Positions 53,437 through 62,642 of a stretch of DNA of 64,000 nucleotides are shown in pieces. The stretch spans positions 1-64,000 of the forward strand of contig CACHGV010000006.1 of NCBI GenBank assembly GCA_902579465.1, given 5' to 3'. Below the pieces are notes generated by a model. That model did not search any database. It had not been told where the DNA came from and saw only the letters and a program-made list of their open reading frames with translations. This DNA comes from an uncultured Pelagibacteraceae bacterium. GTDB lineage: Bacteria > Pseudomonadota > Alphaproteobacteria > Pelagibacterales > Pelagibacteraceae. Numbering within the stretch: the first letter of the stretch is position 1; every line of letters begins with the position of its first letter. The translations under genes were made by a program, and so were the position numbers.

Positions 53437-54256
53437 TTTTTTTATTTTTTATTTCATAAATTTTAATTACAGATGCTGCTGTTTCTTCAACTGATTTTCG
53501 TGTTACATCTATTGTGGGCCAATTATTCTCTTTAAATAATTTTCTAGAACTATTTAATTCATCCCGAATCTTGTCTATATTTACGTATTCACTATTTTGA
53601 TCTTCTTTTAAAGAGTTCAATCTGTTTTTTCTTAAATCATATAGTCTCTCGGCTTCCGTCACTAAACCAACAACACATGGGGAAAAGTTTTTTTCAATAA
53701 CTTTTGATGGAATTGAGTTTTTGTTAACTAACGGGATATTTGAAGTTTTAAAACCTCTATTTGCTAGATAAATTGCTGTTGGAGTTTTACTTGTTCTGCT
53801 TACCCCCAAAAGAATGATATCGGATTTCTCTATATCATCCATTTGATTTCCATCATCATGGTTCATGGTGAATTGAATGGCTTCAATTCTGTCATAGTAT
53901 TCTTCATTTAGAATATGTTGCCCACTTGGTTGGTGAGAAGCTTTTTGATTTAAGACTTTTGAAAAGTTTAAAATCAGGTCTCCAAGAACTCCAAAACAAG
54001 GTATATTTCTTTCGTAGGCTTTTTCTGTAAGATATTTTGCTAATTTACTATTAACAATAGTATATAAAATAATAGAATTTTTATCTTTTTTTGCCTGTTT
54101 TAGTATAGCAAGAGTTTGACTTTCAGTACGAGTAAAGGAAAAATGATTTGTCTCGTATTCGAAATTAGGAAATTGTGCTTTTAAAGCTAAAAAAATTCTA
54201 TCAAGTGTTTCGCCCGTAGAATCTGATATTAAGTATATTTGATATAAGTTTCTCAT
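53429..54256 (-). CDS. PEP synthetase / pyruvate phosphate dikinase regulatory protein (DUF299)
   Basis: This 275-residue bifunctional kinase-phosphorylase modifies PEP synthetase or pyruvate phosphate dikinase with ADP/phosphate. YLISDSTGETLDRIF at the start and the P-loop-like GVSRTSKTPTAIYLANRG (about 150-167) identify it. The gene ends at maf and starts next to the candidate oriC, the same placement as in other alphaproteobacteria. It diverges from hemE over 284 bases. Confidence 0.95.
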   Translation of the reverse strand: MRNLYQIYLISDSTGETLDRIFLALKAQFPNFEYETNHFSFTRTESQTLAILKQAKKDKNSIILYTIVNSKLAKYLTEKAYERNIPCFGVLGDLILNFSKVLNQKASHQPSGQHILNEEYYDRIEAIQFTMNHDDGNQMDDIEKSDIILLGVSRTSKTPTAIYLANRGFKTSNIPLVNKNSIPSKVIEKNFSPCVVGLVTEAERLYDLRKNRLNSLKEDQNSEYVNIDKIRDELNSSRKLFKENNWPTIDVTRKSVEETAASVIKIYEIKNKKND

Positions 54257-54448
54257 GTATAAAATGTTTATAATCTATAAGTAAAATAAGAAAAATTCAG
54301 ATTTACCTCTATGGATAATAATAGTTAGTTTTTTTTCCATCAAATTAACTAAATTATAAAATGTTAACAAAGTTATACATAATATACATAAAATATGAGA
54401 AATCTTAATTAATCCTTATAAAATCAAAGTAAATAGAGATTTAAATTA

Positions 54449-54464
54449 TTAATAAAAAGTTAAC
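54449..54464 (+). promoter_or_regulatory. CtrA-type binding site
   Basis: TTAA (54449-54452), seven bases, TTAAC (54460-54464) match the alphaproteobacterial CtrA consensus TTAA-N7-TTAAC exactly. In Caulobacter such sites lie in oriC and repress initiation. Such a pattern can appear by chance in A/T-rich sequence. Its position 27 bases from a perfect DnaA box makes it worth noting. Confidence 0.5.
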
Positions 54465-54490
54465 AAAGTGTGATAATTGACTAATTTACG

Positions 54491-54499
54491 TTATTCACA
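54491..54499 (+). promoter_or_regulatory. DnaA box
   Basis: TTATTCACA fits the DnaA box consensus TTWTNCACA. It is the best of the DnaA-like sites in the candidate oriC and lies 42 bases upstream of the hemE start. Confidence 0.6.
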
Positions 54500-54540
54500 A
54501 TACATAATACTAATAAAGTAAATAATATATATCTATTTAT

Positions 54541-55542
54541 ATGAGTCCCTTAACTAACTGTATAAAAAATAAAGACACTAAAACCAATCCTATATGGTTA
54601 ATGAGACAAGCAGGAAGATATTTGCCTGAATTTCGAGAGATAAGAAAAAAAAATACAGATTTTATAAAACTTTGTTTAAACAGCGATTTAGCATCTGAAA
54701 TAACTCTTCAGCCTATAAAGAGATTTGGGTTTGATGGTGCAGTAATATTTTCTGACATTTTGATGTTACCATATGGTCTTGGTCAAAAGGTAGAATTTGA
54801 AAAAAATTTTGGACCAAAGCTTGGAGAAATAGAATTAGAAAATATCAGGAATGTTGATGAAATTAACTTTACAGAAAAAGTTTATAAAGTTTACAAAGCA
54901 ATTTCCAAAACTTCCCAGGATACTTTGATGAATAATAAAGACATGATAGGATTTGTTGGAGCTCCATGGACTATTCTTGTATATATGATTAATAGATCAT
55001 CACCAAAAAAAGGTCTAACAGGTGAATTCTTCAAAGATGAATTTCTAATAAATAGACTATTAGGAATTATTGAAAAATTTTTAAAAGTTCATATAAAAAA
55101 TCAAGTCGAGGCAGGAGCCAAAGTAATTCAAATTTTTGACAGTTGGGCAGGATTATTAGATGATAAAATTCCTGAATACATTTATATACCTACATTAAAT
55201 ATTGTAGAATATGTCAAACAATTAGGCATACCCGTAATTTGTTTTCCAAGAGGTATTAAAGATTATAAAAATTTCTGTGAAATAGTTAAACCGGATGCAG
55301 TAAATATAGATTATGATGTTGATCCAGAAAAAATAGTAAAAGAAATAAAAATTCCCATCCAAGGGGGACTTGACCCTAAAATATTATTGACTGATAAAGA
55401 AATTCTTAAAAAAGAAGTAGAAAAATATCTTCAAATTTTTAAGGATCATCCATACATATTTAATTTAGGTCATGGAATTCTACCAGAAACTAAAATTGAA
55501 ATGGTTGAAGACTTGATTAAAATCGTACGAAACTTTAAATGA
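54541..55542 (+). CDS. hemE: Uroporphyrinogen decarboxylase
   Basis: HemE decarboxylates uroporphyrinogen III to coproporphyrinogen III. The 333-residue protein has the signature NPIWLMRQAGRYLPEFRE near the start, FSDILMLPYGLG, GFVGAPWTILVYM and QGGLDP. It opens a hemE-hemH-hemJ unit. hemE next to oriC is typical of alphaproteobacteria. Confidence 0.97.
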   Translation: MSPLTNCIKNKDTKTNPIWLMRQAGRYLPEFREIRKKNTDFIKLCLNSDLASEITLQPIKRFGFDGAVIFSDILMLPYGLGQKVEFEKNFGPKLGEIELENIRNVDEINFTEKVYKVYKAISKTSQDTLMNNKDMIGFVGAPWTILVYMINRSSPKKGLTGEFFKDEFLINRLLGIIEKFLKVHIKNQVEAGAKVIQIFDSWAGLLDDKIPEYIYIPTLNIVEYVKQLGIPVICFPRGIKDYKNFCEIVKPDAVNIDYDVDPEKIVKEIKIPIQGGLDPKILLTDKEILKKEVEKYLQIFKDHPYIFNLGHGILPETKIEMVEDLIKIVRNFK

Positions 55543-56531
55543 GATCAGACCACCCAAAAGTTAATTATGGTAAAACAGGGGTTTTAATTATAAACCTTGG
55601 CACACCCAATTCCACTAGTTGGCTGGATATAAGGAAATATTTAAAGGAATTTTTATCAGATAGGAGGGTTATCGAAGTAAATCCTCTTATTTGGCAAGTA
55701 ATTCTTAACTTATTTATACTTACTTTTAGGCCATCAAAAACTGCTAAAGCCTACAAGGAAATATGGATGAAAGACAAGAACATGTCACCACTTAGATTTT
55801 TTACAGAGAGCCAAGCTCATAAATTATCCGAGAAAATTGGTAATGAAAAGTTGATTGTTGATTTTGCTATGAGGTACGGTAATCCAAGTATTAAAAGTAA
55901 AATAAATGAACTTCATAAAAAAGGTTGCGAAAATTTAATTGTGCTACCTCTTTATCCTCAATATGCTGCAGCAACGACTGCAACTGTATGTGATGAGGTT
56001 TATAGAACTCTTATGAAAATGAGGTGGCAACCAAATTTAAAAATAATTCCTCATTATGAGTCTGAACCTCTTTATATAGATGCTATTAAAAATAGTATTG
56101 TAAAAAAAATTAACGAAATTAATTGGAAACCAGACTTAATAGTAGCTTCGTATCATGGAATACCAAAAAAATACTTTGACAAGGGAGACCCTTATCATTG
56201 CTATTGTCATAAAACCACTAGACTTATCTCTGAAAAATATTCAGATATTAAAATTATGACAACATTTCAATCAAGATTTGGTCCTCAAGAATGGCTACAA
56301 CCTTATACAGACAAAACTTTTGAAGCCTTGCCCAAAGAGGGGAAAAAAAATATTCTAGTCATATGTCCTGGTTTTTCATCTGATTGTGTAGAGACTTTAG
56401 AAGAAATATCCATCCAAGGGAAAGAAAGTTTTATCAAATCAGGTGGTGAAAACTTTGAAATGATACCTTGCTTAAATGATAATGAAGATCATATTTCTTT
56501 ATTCAAACATCTTATTTCAAAAAATTTATAA
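55539..56531 (+). CDS. hemH: Ferrochelatase
   Basis: HemH inserts iron into protoporphyrin IX. The 330-residue protein shows LIINLGTPNSTSWLDIRKYL at the N-terminus, ASYHGIPKKYF with the catalytic His, FQSRFGPQEWLQPYT, and PGFSSDCVETLEE. The start overlaps the hemE stop as ATGA. A 3-base gap to hemJ. It gives the final step of heme synthesis. Confidence 0.97.
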   Translation: MRSDHPKVNYGKTGVLIINLGTPNSTSWLDIRKYLKEFLSDRRVIEVNPLIWQVILNLFILTFRPSKTAKAYKEIWMKDKNMSPLRFFTESQAHKLSEKIGNEKLIVDFAMRYGNPSIKSKINELHKKGCENLIVLPLYPQYAAATTATVCDEVYRTLMKMRWQPNLKIIPHYESEPLYIDAIKNSIVKKINEINWKPDLIVASYHGIPKKYFDKGDPYHCYCHKTTRLISEKYSDIKIMTTFQSRFGPQEWLQPYTDKTFEALPKEGKKNILVICPGFSSDCVETLEEISIQGKESFIKSGGENFEMIPCLNDNEDHISLFKHLISKNL

Positions 56532-56534
56532 TCA

Positions 56535-56969
56535 ATGAGTGGATATCTTTTATTTAAATCGCTTCATCTAATAGCGGTAATTTCTTGGATGGCAGGGTTA
56601 TTATATTTACCAAGAATTTTTGTTTATCACGTCGAAAATTTTGAAAAGGATCAAGCTACTGAAATTTTTGAAACGATGGAAAGAAAGCTTTATAATTATA
56701 TCATGCGACCAGCCATGATTTTGTCTTGGCTTTTTGGAATTATATTAATTTGGATAAATGGAATTGAAAGTTTCGCATATTTATGGTTACAGCTTAAAAT
56801 TCTGTCAGTAGTAATTTTAACAATTTACCATGAGTATCTCGGCAAATGTATGCGTTCATTAAAATCTAAAGAAAACTCAAAATCATCCAGATTTTTTAGG
56901 ATAATAAATGAAATACCCACAGTATTGCTTATTTTTATTGTTTTTATTGTGGTTTTTAAGCCTATCTAG
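56535..56969 (+). CDS. hemJ: Protoporphyrinogen oxidase HemJ
   Basis: HemJ oxidises protoporphyrinogen IX to protoporphyrin IX in bacteria lacking HemG or HemY. The 144-residue membrane protein has four helices and the family residues LFKSLHLIAVISWMAGLLYL with the His that is heme-ligand-like, GLLYLPRIFVYH, and EYLGKCMRSL. Position right after hemH supports it. A 59-base gap precedes rho. Confidence 0.93.
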   Translation: MSGYLLFKSLHLIAVISWMAGLLYLPRIFVYHVENFEKDQATEIFETMERKLYNYIMRPAMILSWLFGIILIWINGIESFAYLWLQLKILSVVILTIYHEYLGKCMRSLKSKENSKSSRFFRIINEIPTVLLIFIVFIVVFKPI

Positions 56970-57028
56970 GGTTGAAATTTTTACATCAGTATATATATTT
57001 AGAATATCACTAACAAAAACTTCCACAC

Positions 57029-58300
57029 ATGAATATTCAAGAATTAAAAGAAAAAAGCTCAGAAAAATTAATCACCGAAGCTGAAAAGCTAGGTATAGAA
57101 AACGCTAGCACATTACGAAGACAAGAAATTTATTTTGCAATTTTAAAAAAGCTTGCAGAAAAAGGTGAAGAGATTACCGGTGGAGGTGTTCTGCAATTAT
57201 TGCAAGATGGCTTTGGCTTTCTTAGAGCAATGGAGTCTAATTATTTACCGGGTGCAGATGATATATACGTAAGCCCAAGTCAAATCAGAAGATTTGGTTT
57301 AAGAACTGGTGATAGTGTTGAAGGACCTATTAGATCTCCAAAAGAAGGAGAGAGATATTTTGCACTTCTTCAAGTCAGCAAAATAAATTTTGAAGAACCA
57401 GATAAATTTAAACACAAAATTGCTTTTGATAACCTAACACCTCTTTATCCAAACAAACAATTGGGAATGGAAGTTGAAACAAACAAAGTTGAAAAAAAAC
57501 CTGATTTAACCCCAAGACTTATTGATCTTGTTAGTCCGATTGGAAAAGGCCAAAGATCTTTAATCATTTCACCTCCAAAAGCTGGTAAAACAATGATTTT
57601 ACAAAGTATAGCTAACTCTATCACAGCTAATCATCCTGAATGTTATCTAATGGTTCTATTAATAGATGAAAGACCTGAAGAAGTTACAGATATGCAGAGA
57701 ACAGTTAAAGGTGAAGTTATTAGTTCTACGTTTGATGAACCAGCACAACGTCACGTAGCTGTAGCAGAAATGGTGATCGAAAAAGCTAAAAGGCTAACTG
57801 AACATAAAAAAGATGTTGTTATTTTATTAGACTCTATAACTAGGCTAGGAAGAGCCTACAATGCAGTTGTTCCTAGTTCTGGTAAAGTTTTGACAGGTGG
57901 AGTAGATGCGAATGCTCTTCAACGACCAAAGAGATTTTTTGGAGCAGCTAGAAATATTGAAGAAGGTGGATCTCTAACCATTATTGCAACAGCTTTGATT
58001 GATACAGGTAGCAGAATGGATGAAGTGATTTTTGAGGAATTTAAAGGAACAGGAAATAGTGAAACTATTCTGGATAGAAAAATCTCAGAGAAAAGAATTT
58101 ACCCTGCAATTGATATTACAAAATCAGGAACAAGACGAGAAGAACTGATATTTGATAAAAACGATCTTCAAAAAATGAATGTTTTAAGAAGAATTATTGC
58201 TCCAATGGGATCTATGGATGCTATTGATTTTATAAATTCGAAATTAAAAACAACAAAAAACAATGCTGAGTTTTTTAACTCAATGAATAAACCAGCATAA
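57029..58300 (+). CDS. rho: Transcription termination factor Rho
   Basis: Rho is a hexameric RNA helicase that ends transcription. The 423-residue protein has the N-terminal Rho-N domain ([15 protein letters not shown]), the RNA-binding cold-shock-like domain with GFGFLRAME, then Walker [12 protein letters not shown], Walker [17 protein letters not shown] and the Q-loop and R-loop regions following. Length is standard. It lies in the alphaproteobacterial oriC-proximal order after hemJ. Confidence 0.98.
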   Translation: MNIQELKEKSSEKLITEAEKLGIENASTLRRQEIYFAILKKLAEKGEEITGGGVLQLLQDGFGFLRAMESNYLPGADDIYVSPSQIRRFGLRTGDSVEGPIRSPKEGERYFALLQVSKINFEEPDKFKHKIAFDNLTPLYPNKQLGMEVETNKVEKKPDLTPRLIDLVSPIGKGQRSLIISPPKAGKTMILQSIANSITANHPECYLMVLLIDERPEEVTDMQRTVKGEVISSTFDEPAQRHVAVAEMVIEKAKRLTEHKKDVVILLDSITRLGRAYNAVVPSSGKVLTGGVDANALQRPKRFFGAARNIEEGGSLTIIATALIDTGSRMDEVIFEEFKGTGNSETILDRKISEKRIYPAIDITKSGTRREELIFDKNDLQKMNVLRRIIAPMGSMDAIDFINSKLKTTKNNAEFFNSMNKPA

Positions 58301-58344
58301 ATCTTCCATAGAATATATTTTATTTTTTAGTAGACTAATGCCTG

Positions 58345-59466
58345 ATGCTTAGTCCAGAAATTATTAAAGAAGTTGAAAAAGTTAAATCTTTTGAGAGATT
58401 AGGAGAATATGTAAAAGCATTTAAGGTAAGTCAGTCATTAGTAGAAAATAATGAAAATAATTTTTTTTTACAAAACTTAAATGGTTACATTTTATTTAAA
58501 TTAAACAATTTTAAATCGAGTAAAAAACATTTATCTAAATCTATTGAACTAAACAATAATTTTGCAACTTCGTACTACTTGTTAGGTCTAGTTAATAGGC
58601 AACATAATGAGTTTGAAGATGCCCTAGAAAACTTTATAAAAGCTATTTCTTTGGATATAAATTTAAAGGACGCACATCACAATATCATAAAAATTTTATC
58701 TTCTTTTAAACCAAAAAAAAATTTAAATAATCCATATGTTTTGACTAACTCATTATTAGAAAAAATAAATTTTGATTACAGAGAAAATTTATACATCAAT
58801 GATTCTGAAGTGGTTAGTTTTATTAAAAACTCAATAGAAGTTTTAAAAAAAAATTTAACATACACAGATTTTCCACATATGCAAATCTACAGACATAATT
58901 CAGTTAATTTGAATTGTGATAGGCATTTCAAAGTATTTAATAGTCAAGCCATTATTCCAGAGTTCTGCTTTGAATGTTTTAAGATAGTCATAGAGGTAAA
59001 CAATATTTTAGACTTAATAAAATTGTATTTTGTATTTGATAACCTTTATGTTGGATTAAGAAATAATAGAAAAGTTATGGTTGAACAAAGACCTAATGTA
59101 TCTGGACAATATAAAGGTTTTGTTTACTCACAAAATTTACAAGAATTAGACGAGATTGCTAATAATCTTCAAAAGATAATAAAAAAAAATATTGGAGACA
59201 ATTTTACAATTACTAAGAAAAGAGGTTGCACAGAATTTAGTCAGAAATACCCAAACTATAAAGAAATCAAAAAAGATAAAATGATGAGTTTTAAAACTGA
59301 ATGGAAAGATAAGGAAAAGTATATAGATGGAAAAATTTATAACAAAAACTCAGAAAAAGCCCTTATTAATAAGTATTTAAGTGGTAATAAATTAAATGAC
59401 ATTTTAATAATTAGAAATTGGCTTAAATTTGCAAAAGCGAATGGTGATAAATCTATAGATTTATAA
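58345..59466 (+). CDS. TPR protein with unassigned C-terminal domain
   Basis: The 373-residue product has two or three TPRs in the first 120 residues (DNFKSSKKHLSKSIELNNN-like unit; ATSYYLLGLVNRQHNEFEDA). The region 150-373 is unassigned. It contains a Cys pair in PEFCFECFKIVIEV, a region VEQRPNVSGQYKGFVYSQNL, and a Cys in KKRGCTEF. No sulfotransferase loop is present, although three of this window's TPR proteins are linked to sulfotransferases. It lies between rho and two sulfotransferase genes. Confidence 0.7.
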   Translation: MLSPEIIKEVEKVKSFERLGEYVKAFKVSQSLVENNENNFFLQNLNGYILFKLNNFKSSKKHLSKSIELNNNFATSYYLLGLVNRQHNEFEDALENFIKAISLDINLKDAHHNIIKILSSFKPKKNLNNPYVLTNSLLEKINFDYRENLYINDSEVVSFIKNSIEVLKKNLTYTDFPHMQIYRHNSVNLNCDRHFKVFNSQAIIPEFCFECFKIVIEVNNILDLIKLYFVFDNLYVGLRNNRKVMVEQRPNVSGQYKGFVYSQNLQELDEIANNLQKIIKKNIGDNFTITKKRGCTEFSQKYPNYKEIKKDKMMSFKTEWKDKEKYIDGKIYNKNSEKALINKYLSGNKLNDILIIRNWLKFAKANGDKSIDL

Positions 59467-59467
59467 A

Positions 59468-60328
59468 TCAAATATATTTTAACTCTTTCATTTCTTTTTC
59501 AAATTTTTTCTCTATTTCGCTAGATATACTTTTATCTAAAATTTTCCTCCAATCATTCTTAGGCCCCAGGAAAAAAAATTTATTTCTATTACCATCTTTG
59601 TCGATAGTGCTCTCAGTAAATCCGTTCTCTTTTTCCATATTTTCTAACCTCTCAAATGAGCTTAAATTTATTGCATTTTCTATTTGCGCTTCAGTAAATT
59701 TAACTTTTAACAAACCTCCTATAAAACTTGAAATTTTAGTAAATTCACTTTTAGAATTTTCATACAGATCTTCATATCTTACTAAAATATAATTTTTCTT
59801 CATATTCTTCCAAGATAAATAATGAGTTTTCCATGAGCCAACATATTGTGTTAGTGGAAATTTTTTACTCTTTAAATACAAAGCTTTTTGTCTATCCGAT
59901 AAGGCTAAAATTTGATCATCTTTAAATATAAATTTTTGTGCTTCATCATAACCTGATAATGAATAATGGTTCTTTACTGATGTAATGACATTTCTCGGGT
60001 CTCTAACAATATAAATAGTCCCTAATGTATTTTGAGCGTCTGTAAAAGGATATCCCTTGTACTTACCAAGCATATTATGAGTTTTAAAAAATCTTAGTTT
60101 TTTATCAGAATTTATTTTTTCCTGAGTAGTTATCCAATTTTTTGATATTTCATCTAGATTAAATAAGTTAGAAACAAGATCATCAAAATGTGTAGAATGT
60201 GGATAATTCATTATAGCCCTTAGGTGATTTAAATTCAAATCAGTCTGTTTACCCAAAAGCAATGATATTATAAAAAATCTTAACCACGTATTACCACTTT
60301 TAGGATATGAAGCTAACCAAATGATCAT
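59468..60328 (-). CDS. Sulfotransferase domain protein (tandem copy B)
   Basis: The 286-residue protein has MIIWLASYPKSGNTWLRFFI at the start and TIYIVRDPRNVITSVKNHYS in the middle, so both PAPS-binding loops are present. It is a close relative of the neighbouring gene at 60332 (3 bases upstream) and of the gene at 29157; the same WLASYPKSGNTW start, FFLGPKNDWRK and related ends are seen. Its acceptor is unknown. It converges on the TPR gene with a one-base gap. Confidence 0.92.
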   Translation of the reverse strand: MIIWLASYPKSGNTWLRFFIISLLLGKQTDLNLNHLRAIMNYPHSTHFDDLVSNLFNLDEISKNWITTQEKINSDKKLRFFKTHNMLGKYKGYPFTDAQNTLGTIYIVRDPRNVITSVKNHYSLSGYDEAQKFIFKDDQILALSDRQKALYLKSKKFPLTQYVGSWKTHYLSWKNMKKNYILVRYEDLYENSKSEFTKISSFIGGLLKVKFTEAQIENAINLSSFERLENMEKENGFTESTIDKDGNRNKFFFLGPKNDWRKILDKSISSEIEKKFEKEMKELKYI

Positions 60329-60331
60329 TTT

Positions 60332-61186
60332 TTAAATATATCCGAGTTCACGCATTTCAGTTTCAAACTCTCTTTCTATATCCTCTTTTAACTTTATATC
60401 TAATAATTTTTTCCAATCATTACCAGGTCCTAGATTAAAAAATCGTTTTATTTCTCCAGTTTCTTTATCGTTTATAGCTTCAACAAAACCATTCTCTTTC
60501 TCTAACTTTTTAAGGTTTTCAAAAGAATTTGACTTTACTGATAAATTTACTTTTGTTGCGTCAATTTTAAGATTTAAATGTTTAGATAAATATTCTGCAA
60601 GTTTATTAAATTCTTTATGAGGATTTTGAATTAAGTCTTCATATTTAATTAGTAAATAATTTTTTTTAAATTGTTTCCATGAATTGTAGTGATTCTTCCA
60701 AGATGATATTACTGTAAAAATATTTTTATTTGCATTTGGGTCATTTAAATCAAATTTTTTACCTAGTGCTTTATTTTCATCAAATAAAAATTCTTTAGCT
60801 TCAATATAATTCTTTTTTGAGAAATGATATAGTATTGATGATATTACATTTCTAGGGTCTCTTACAATATGAATTGTTCCAAGTGATACCTCTCCGTTTG
60901 TAAAAAAAGAGTTTTGATATTTACAAAGAGCGTGGTGTGTCTTAAGAATTTTAATTTTATTATCTTTATTTAAAATTTTTTGTGACTCAATCCAATTCGA
61001 TGATAACTTTTCTAAATTATCAATCTCATTTACTAAATTTATAAAATGAGATCTTTTAGGATACTGATCTATTTTGCTTATTTCACTGAGATTCGCTTCA
61101 CTATTTTTATTAAATAACAGTGAATTCAAAAATGATCTTACCCAGGTATTTCCACTTTTAGGATATGAAGCTAACCAAATAATCAT
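60332..61186 (-). CDS. Sulfotransferase domain protein (tandem copy A)
   Basis: The 284-residue protein shows MIIWLASYPKSGNTWVRSFL and TIHIVRDPRNVISSILYHFS, both sulfotransferase loops, plus FFNLGPGNDWKKLLDIKL near the end. Its strong similarity to the 59468 gene and the 3-base spacing point to a tandem duplication. Two copies suggest divergence of acceptor specificity. Starts 48 bases before the divergent mnmE start. Confidence 0.92.
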   Translation of the reverse strand: MIIWLASYPKSGNTWVRSFLNSLLFNKNSEANLSEISKIDQYPKRSHFINLVNEIDNLEKLSSNWIESQKILNKDNKIKILKTHHALCKYQNSFFTNGEVSLGTIHIVRDPRNVISSILYHFSKKNYIEAKEFLFDENKALGKKFDLNDPNANKNIFTVISSWKNHYNSWKQFKKNYLLIKYEDLIQNPHKEFNKLAEYLSKHLNLKIDATKVNLSVKSNSFENLKKLEKENGFVEAINDKETGEIKRFFNLGPGNDWKKLLDIKLKEDIEREFETEMRELGYI

Positions 61187-61234
61187 TAAGATAAATATAT
61201 AATTTAGATGAATATAAAACTATAATAATTAGTT

Positions 61235-62566
61235 ATGACAATCTATGCTCTCTCCTCAGGACCTGGTATCTCAGGTATCGCAGTTATTAGAATATCAGGT
61301 GCTAAAGTTAAAGAGATTGTTAAATTAATTACAAACGGCCAACTTCCAAAACCAAGGCAAGCAACCTTAAAAAAATTCAGTAAAATCAACAATTCTGAGC
61401 TTATAGATGAAGGAATATTAATGTGGTTTCCAGGCCCTGAGAGCTATACAGGCGAGGATATGGCTGAAATACATGTGCACGGTAGCATTGCTGTTGTAAG
61501 GGCAATTTTAGATCAATTATCTAAAATTGAAAATTGTCGACTTGCTGAGCCTGGTGAATTTACAAAAATTGCTTTTCAAAATGAAAAAATAAATCTTCTT
61601 AAAGCTGAGAGCATATCCGATCTCATTTCTGCAGAAACAGAAATTCAAAGACAACAAGCTATTAAAATTATGAGTGGGAAAAGTTCAGATAAATTTAATT
61701 CAATAAGAGAAAAACTTTTAAAAATTCTATCAAACGTTGAAGCTAAAATTGATTTTCCTGAGGATGATCTCCCAGATGATGTAATTAAAAATATAAAAAG
61801 TGATACAAAAAAAATGAGATTAGAAATTGAAAAAATTTTGAACGATCAAAAAGTTGGTGAAAGAATTAGAGAAGGTTTTAAGATTGCGATTATTGGGCCA
61901 GCCAATGCAGGAAAATCCTCTTTGCTTAATTATCTTTCCAATCGTGATGTAGCTATTGTTTCAGAAATTGCAGGAACTACAAGAGATGTTATCGAAGCTC
62001 ATTTAAATTTAGATGGCTATCCTGTTGTGATTTCTGATACTGCTGGGATTAGAGAGTCGCAAGATGAGATAGAAAAAAAAGGAATTAAATTAGCTCTCAA
62101 ACGTGCTGAGGATGCTGATTTAAACATAATAGTAATTGAGCCAAAAAGTGTTAATTTTACTGGATTTTTGAACGATTTGGTTAGTGAAAAATCAATAATT
62201 GTAATCAATAAAATAGACCTTGGTTATAAAGATATTAATCAACAAATTGAAAAGTTTAATCCAATTTTTTTATCAATTAAAAATGAAACAAATTTAGATG
62301 AGTTAATAAATAGAATTAAAGATAAACTAAAAAATAAGTTTGTTAGTTCAAATGAAACTCTAATTACGAGAGAAAGACATAGACAAAGTTTAGAAGCTTG
62401 TGTTCAAAATTTAATCAACTTCGAGGAAAAAAACTCTCAAGAAGATTTTGATAAAGCTGCAGAAGATTTAAGATTGGCAACCAGACATTTAGGAATGATC
62501 GTTGGTAAAGTAGATGTTGAAGAAATATTAGGATCTATTTTTAATGATTTTTGTATAGGCAAATAA
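61235..62566 (+). CDS. mnmE: tRNA modification GTPase MnmE
   Basis: MnmE works with MnmG to add the carboxymethylaminomethyl group to U34 of tRNAs. The 443-residue protein has an N-terminal tetrahydrofolate-binding domain (TIYALSSGPGISGIAVIRIS), the helical domain, the G domain with GPANAGKSSLLN and the DTAGIR switch, and the C-terminal motif CIGK. All expected elements are present. It stands next to mnmG, its partner. Confidence 0.98.
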   Translation: MTIYALSSGPGISGIAVIRISGAKVKEIVKLITNGQLPKPRQATLKKFSKINNSELIDEGILMWFPGPESYTGEDMAEIHVHGSIAVVRAILDQLSKIENCRLAEPGEFTKIAFQNEKINLLKAESISDLISAETEIQRQQAIKIMSGKSSDKFNSIREKLLKILSNVEAKIDFPEDDLPDDVIKNIKSDTKKMRLEIEKILNDQKVGERIREGFKIAIIGPANAGKSSLLNYLSNRDVAIVSEIAGTTRDVIEAHLNLDGYPVVISDTAGIRESQDEIEKKGIKLALKRAEDADLNIIVIEPKSVNFTGFLNDLVSEKSIIVINKIDLGYKDINQQIEKFNPIFLSIKNETNLDELINRIKDKLKNKFVSSNETLITRERHRQSLEACVQNLINFEEKNSQEDFDKAAEDLRLATRHLGMIVGKVDVEEILGSIFNDFCIGK

Positions 62567-62642
62567 GTATTGAATTTACTTGGTTTTTTGACATTTTTAA
62601 GTGTTTTCTTGTAAAATTTAAGATCAATAATAAATTACAGCT

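Larger units (their letters stand above)
54257..54540. other. Candidate chromosomal replication origin (oriC)
   Basis: This 284-base gene-free stretch lies between the PEP synthetase regulator and hemE, the position of oriC in many alphaproteobacteria. It is very A/T-rich. It contains one DnaA box fitting TTWTNCACA (TTATTCACA, 54491-54499), two near matches (TATGGATAA at 54310-54318, inverse orientation; TTATACATA at 54373-54381), a TTAA-N7-TTAAC CtrA-type site at 54449-54464, and a direct repeat GTTAACAAAGT at 54363-54373 and 54459-54469. The flanking gene order is the strongest evidence. Function is inferred. Confidence 0.75.
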
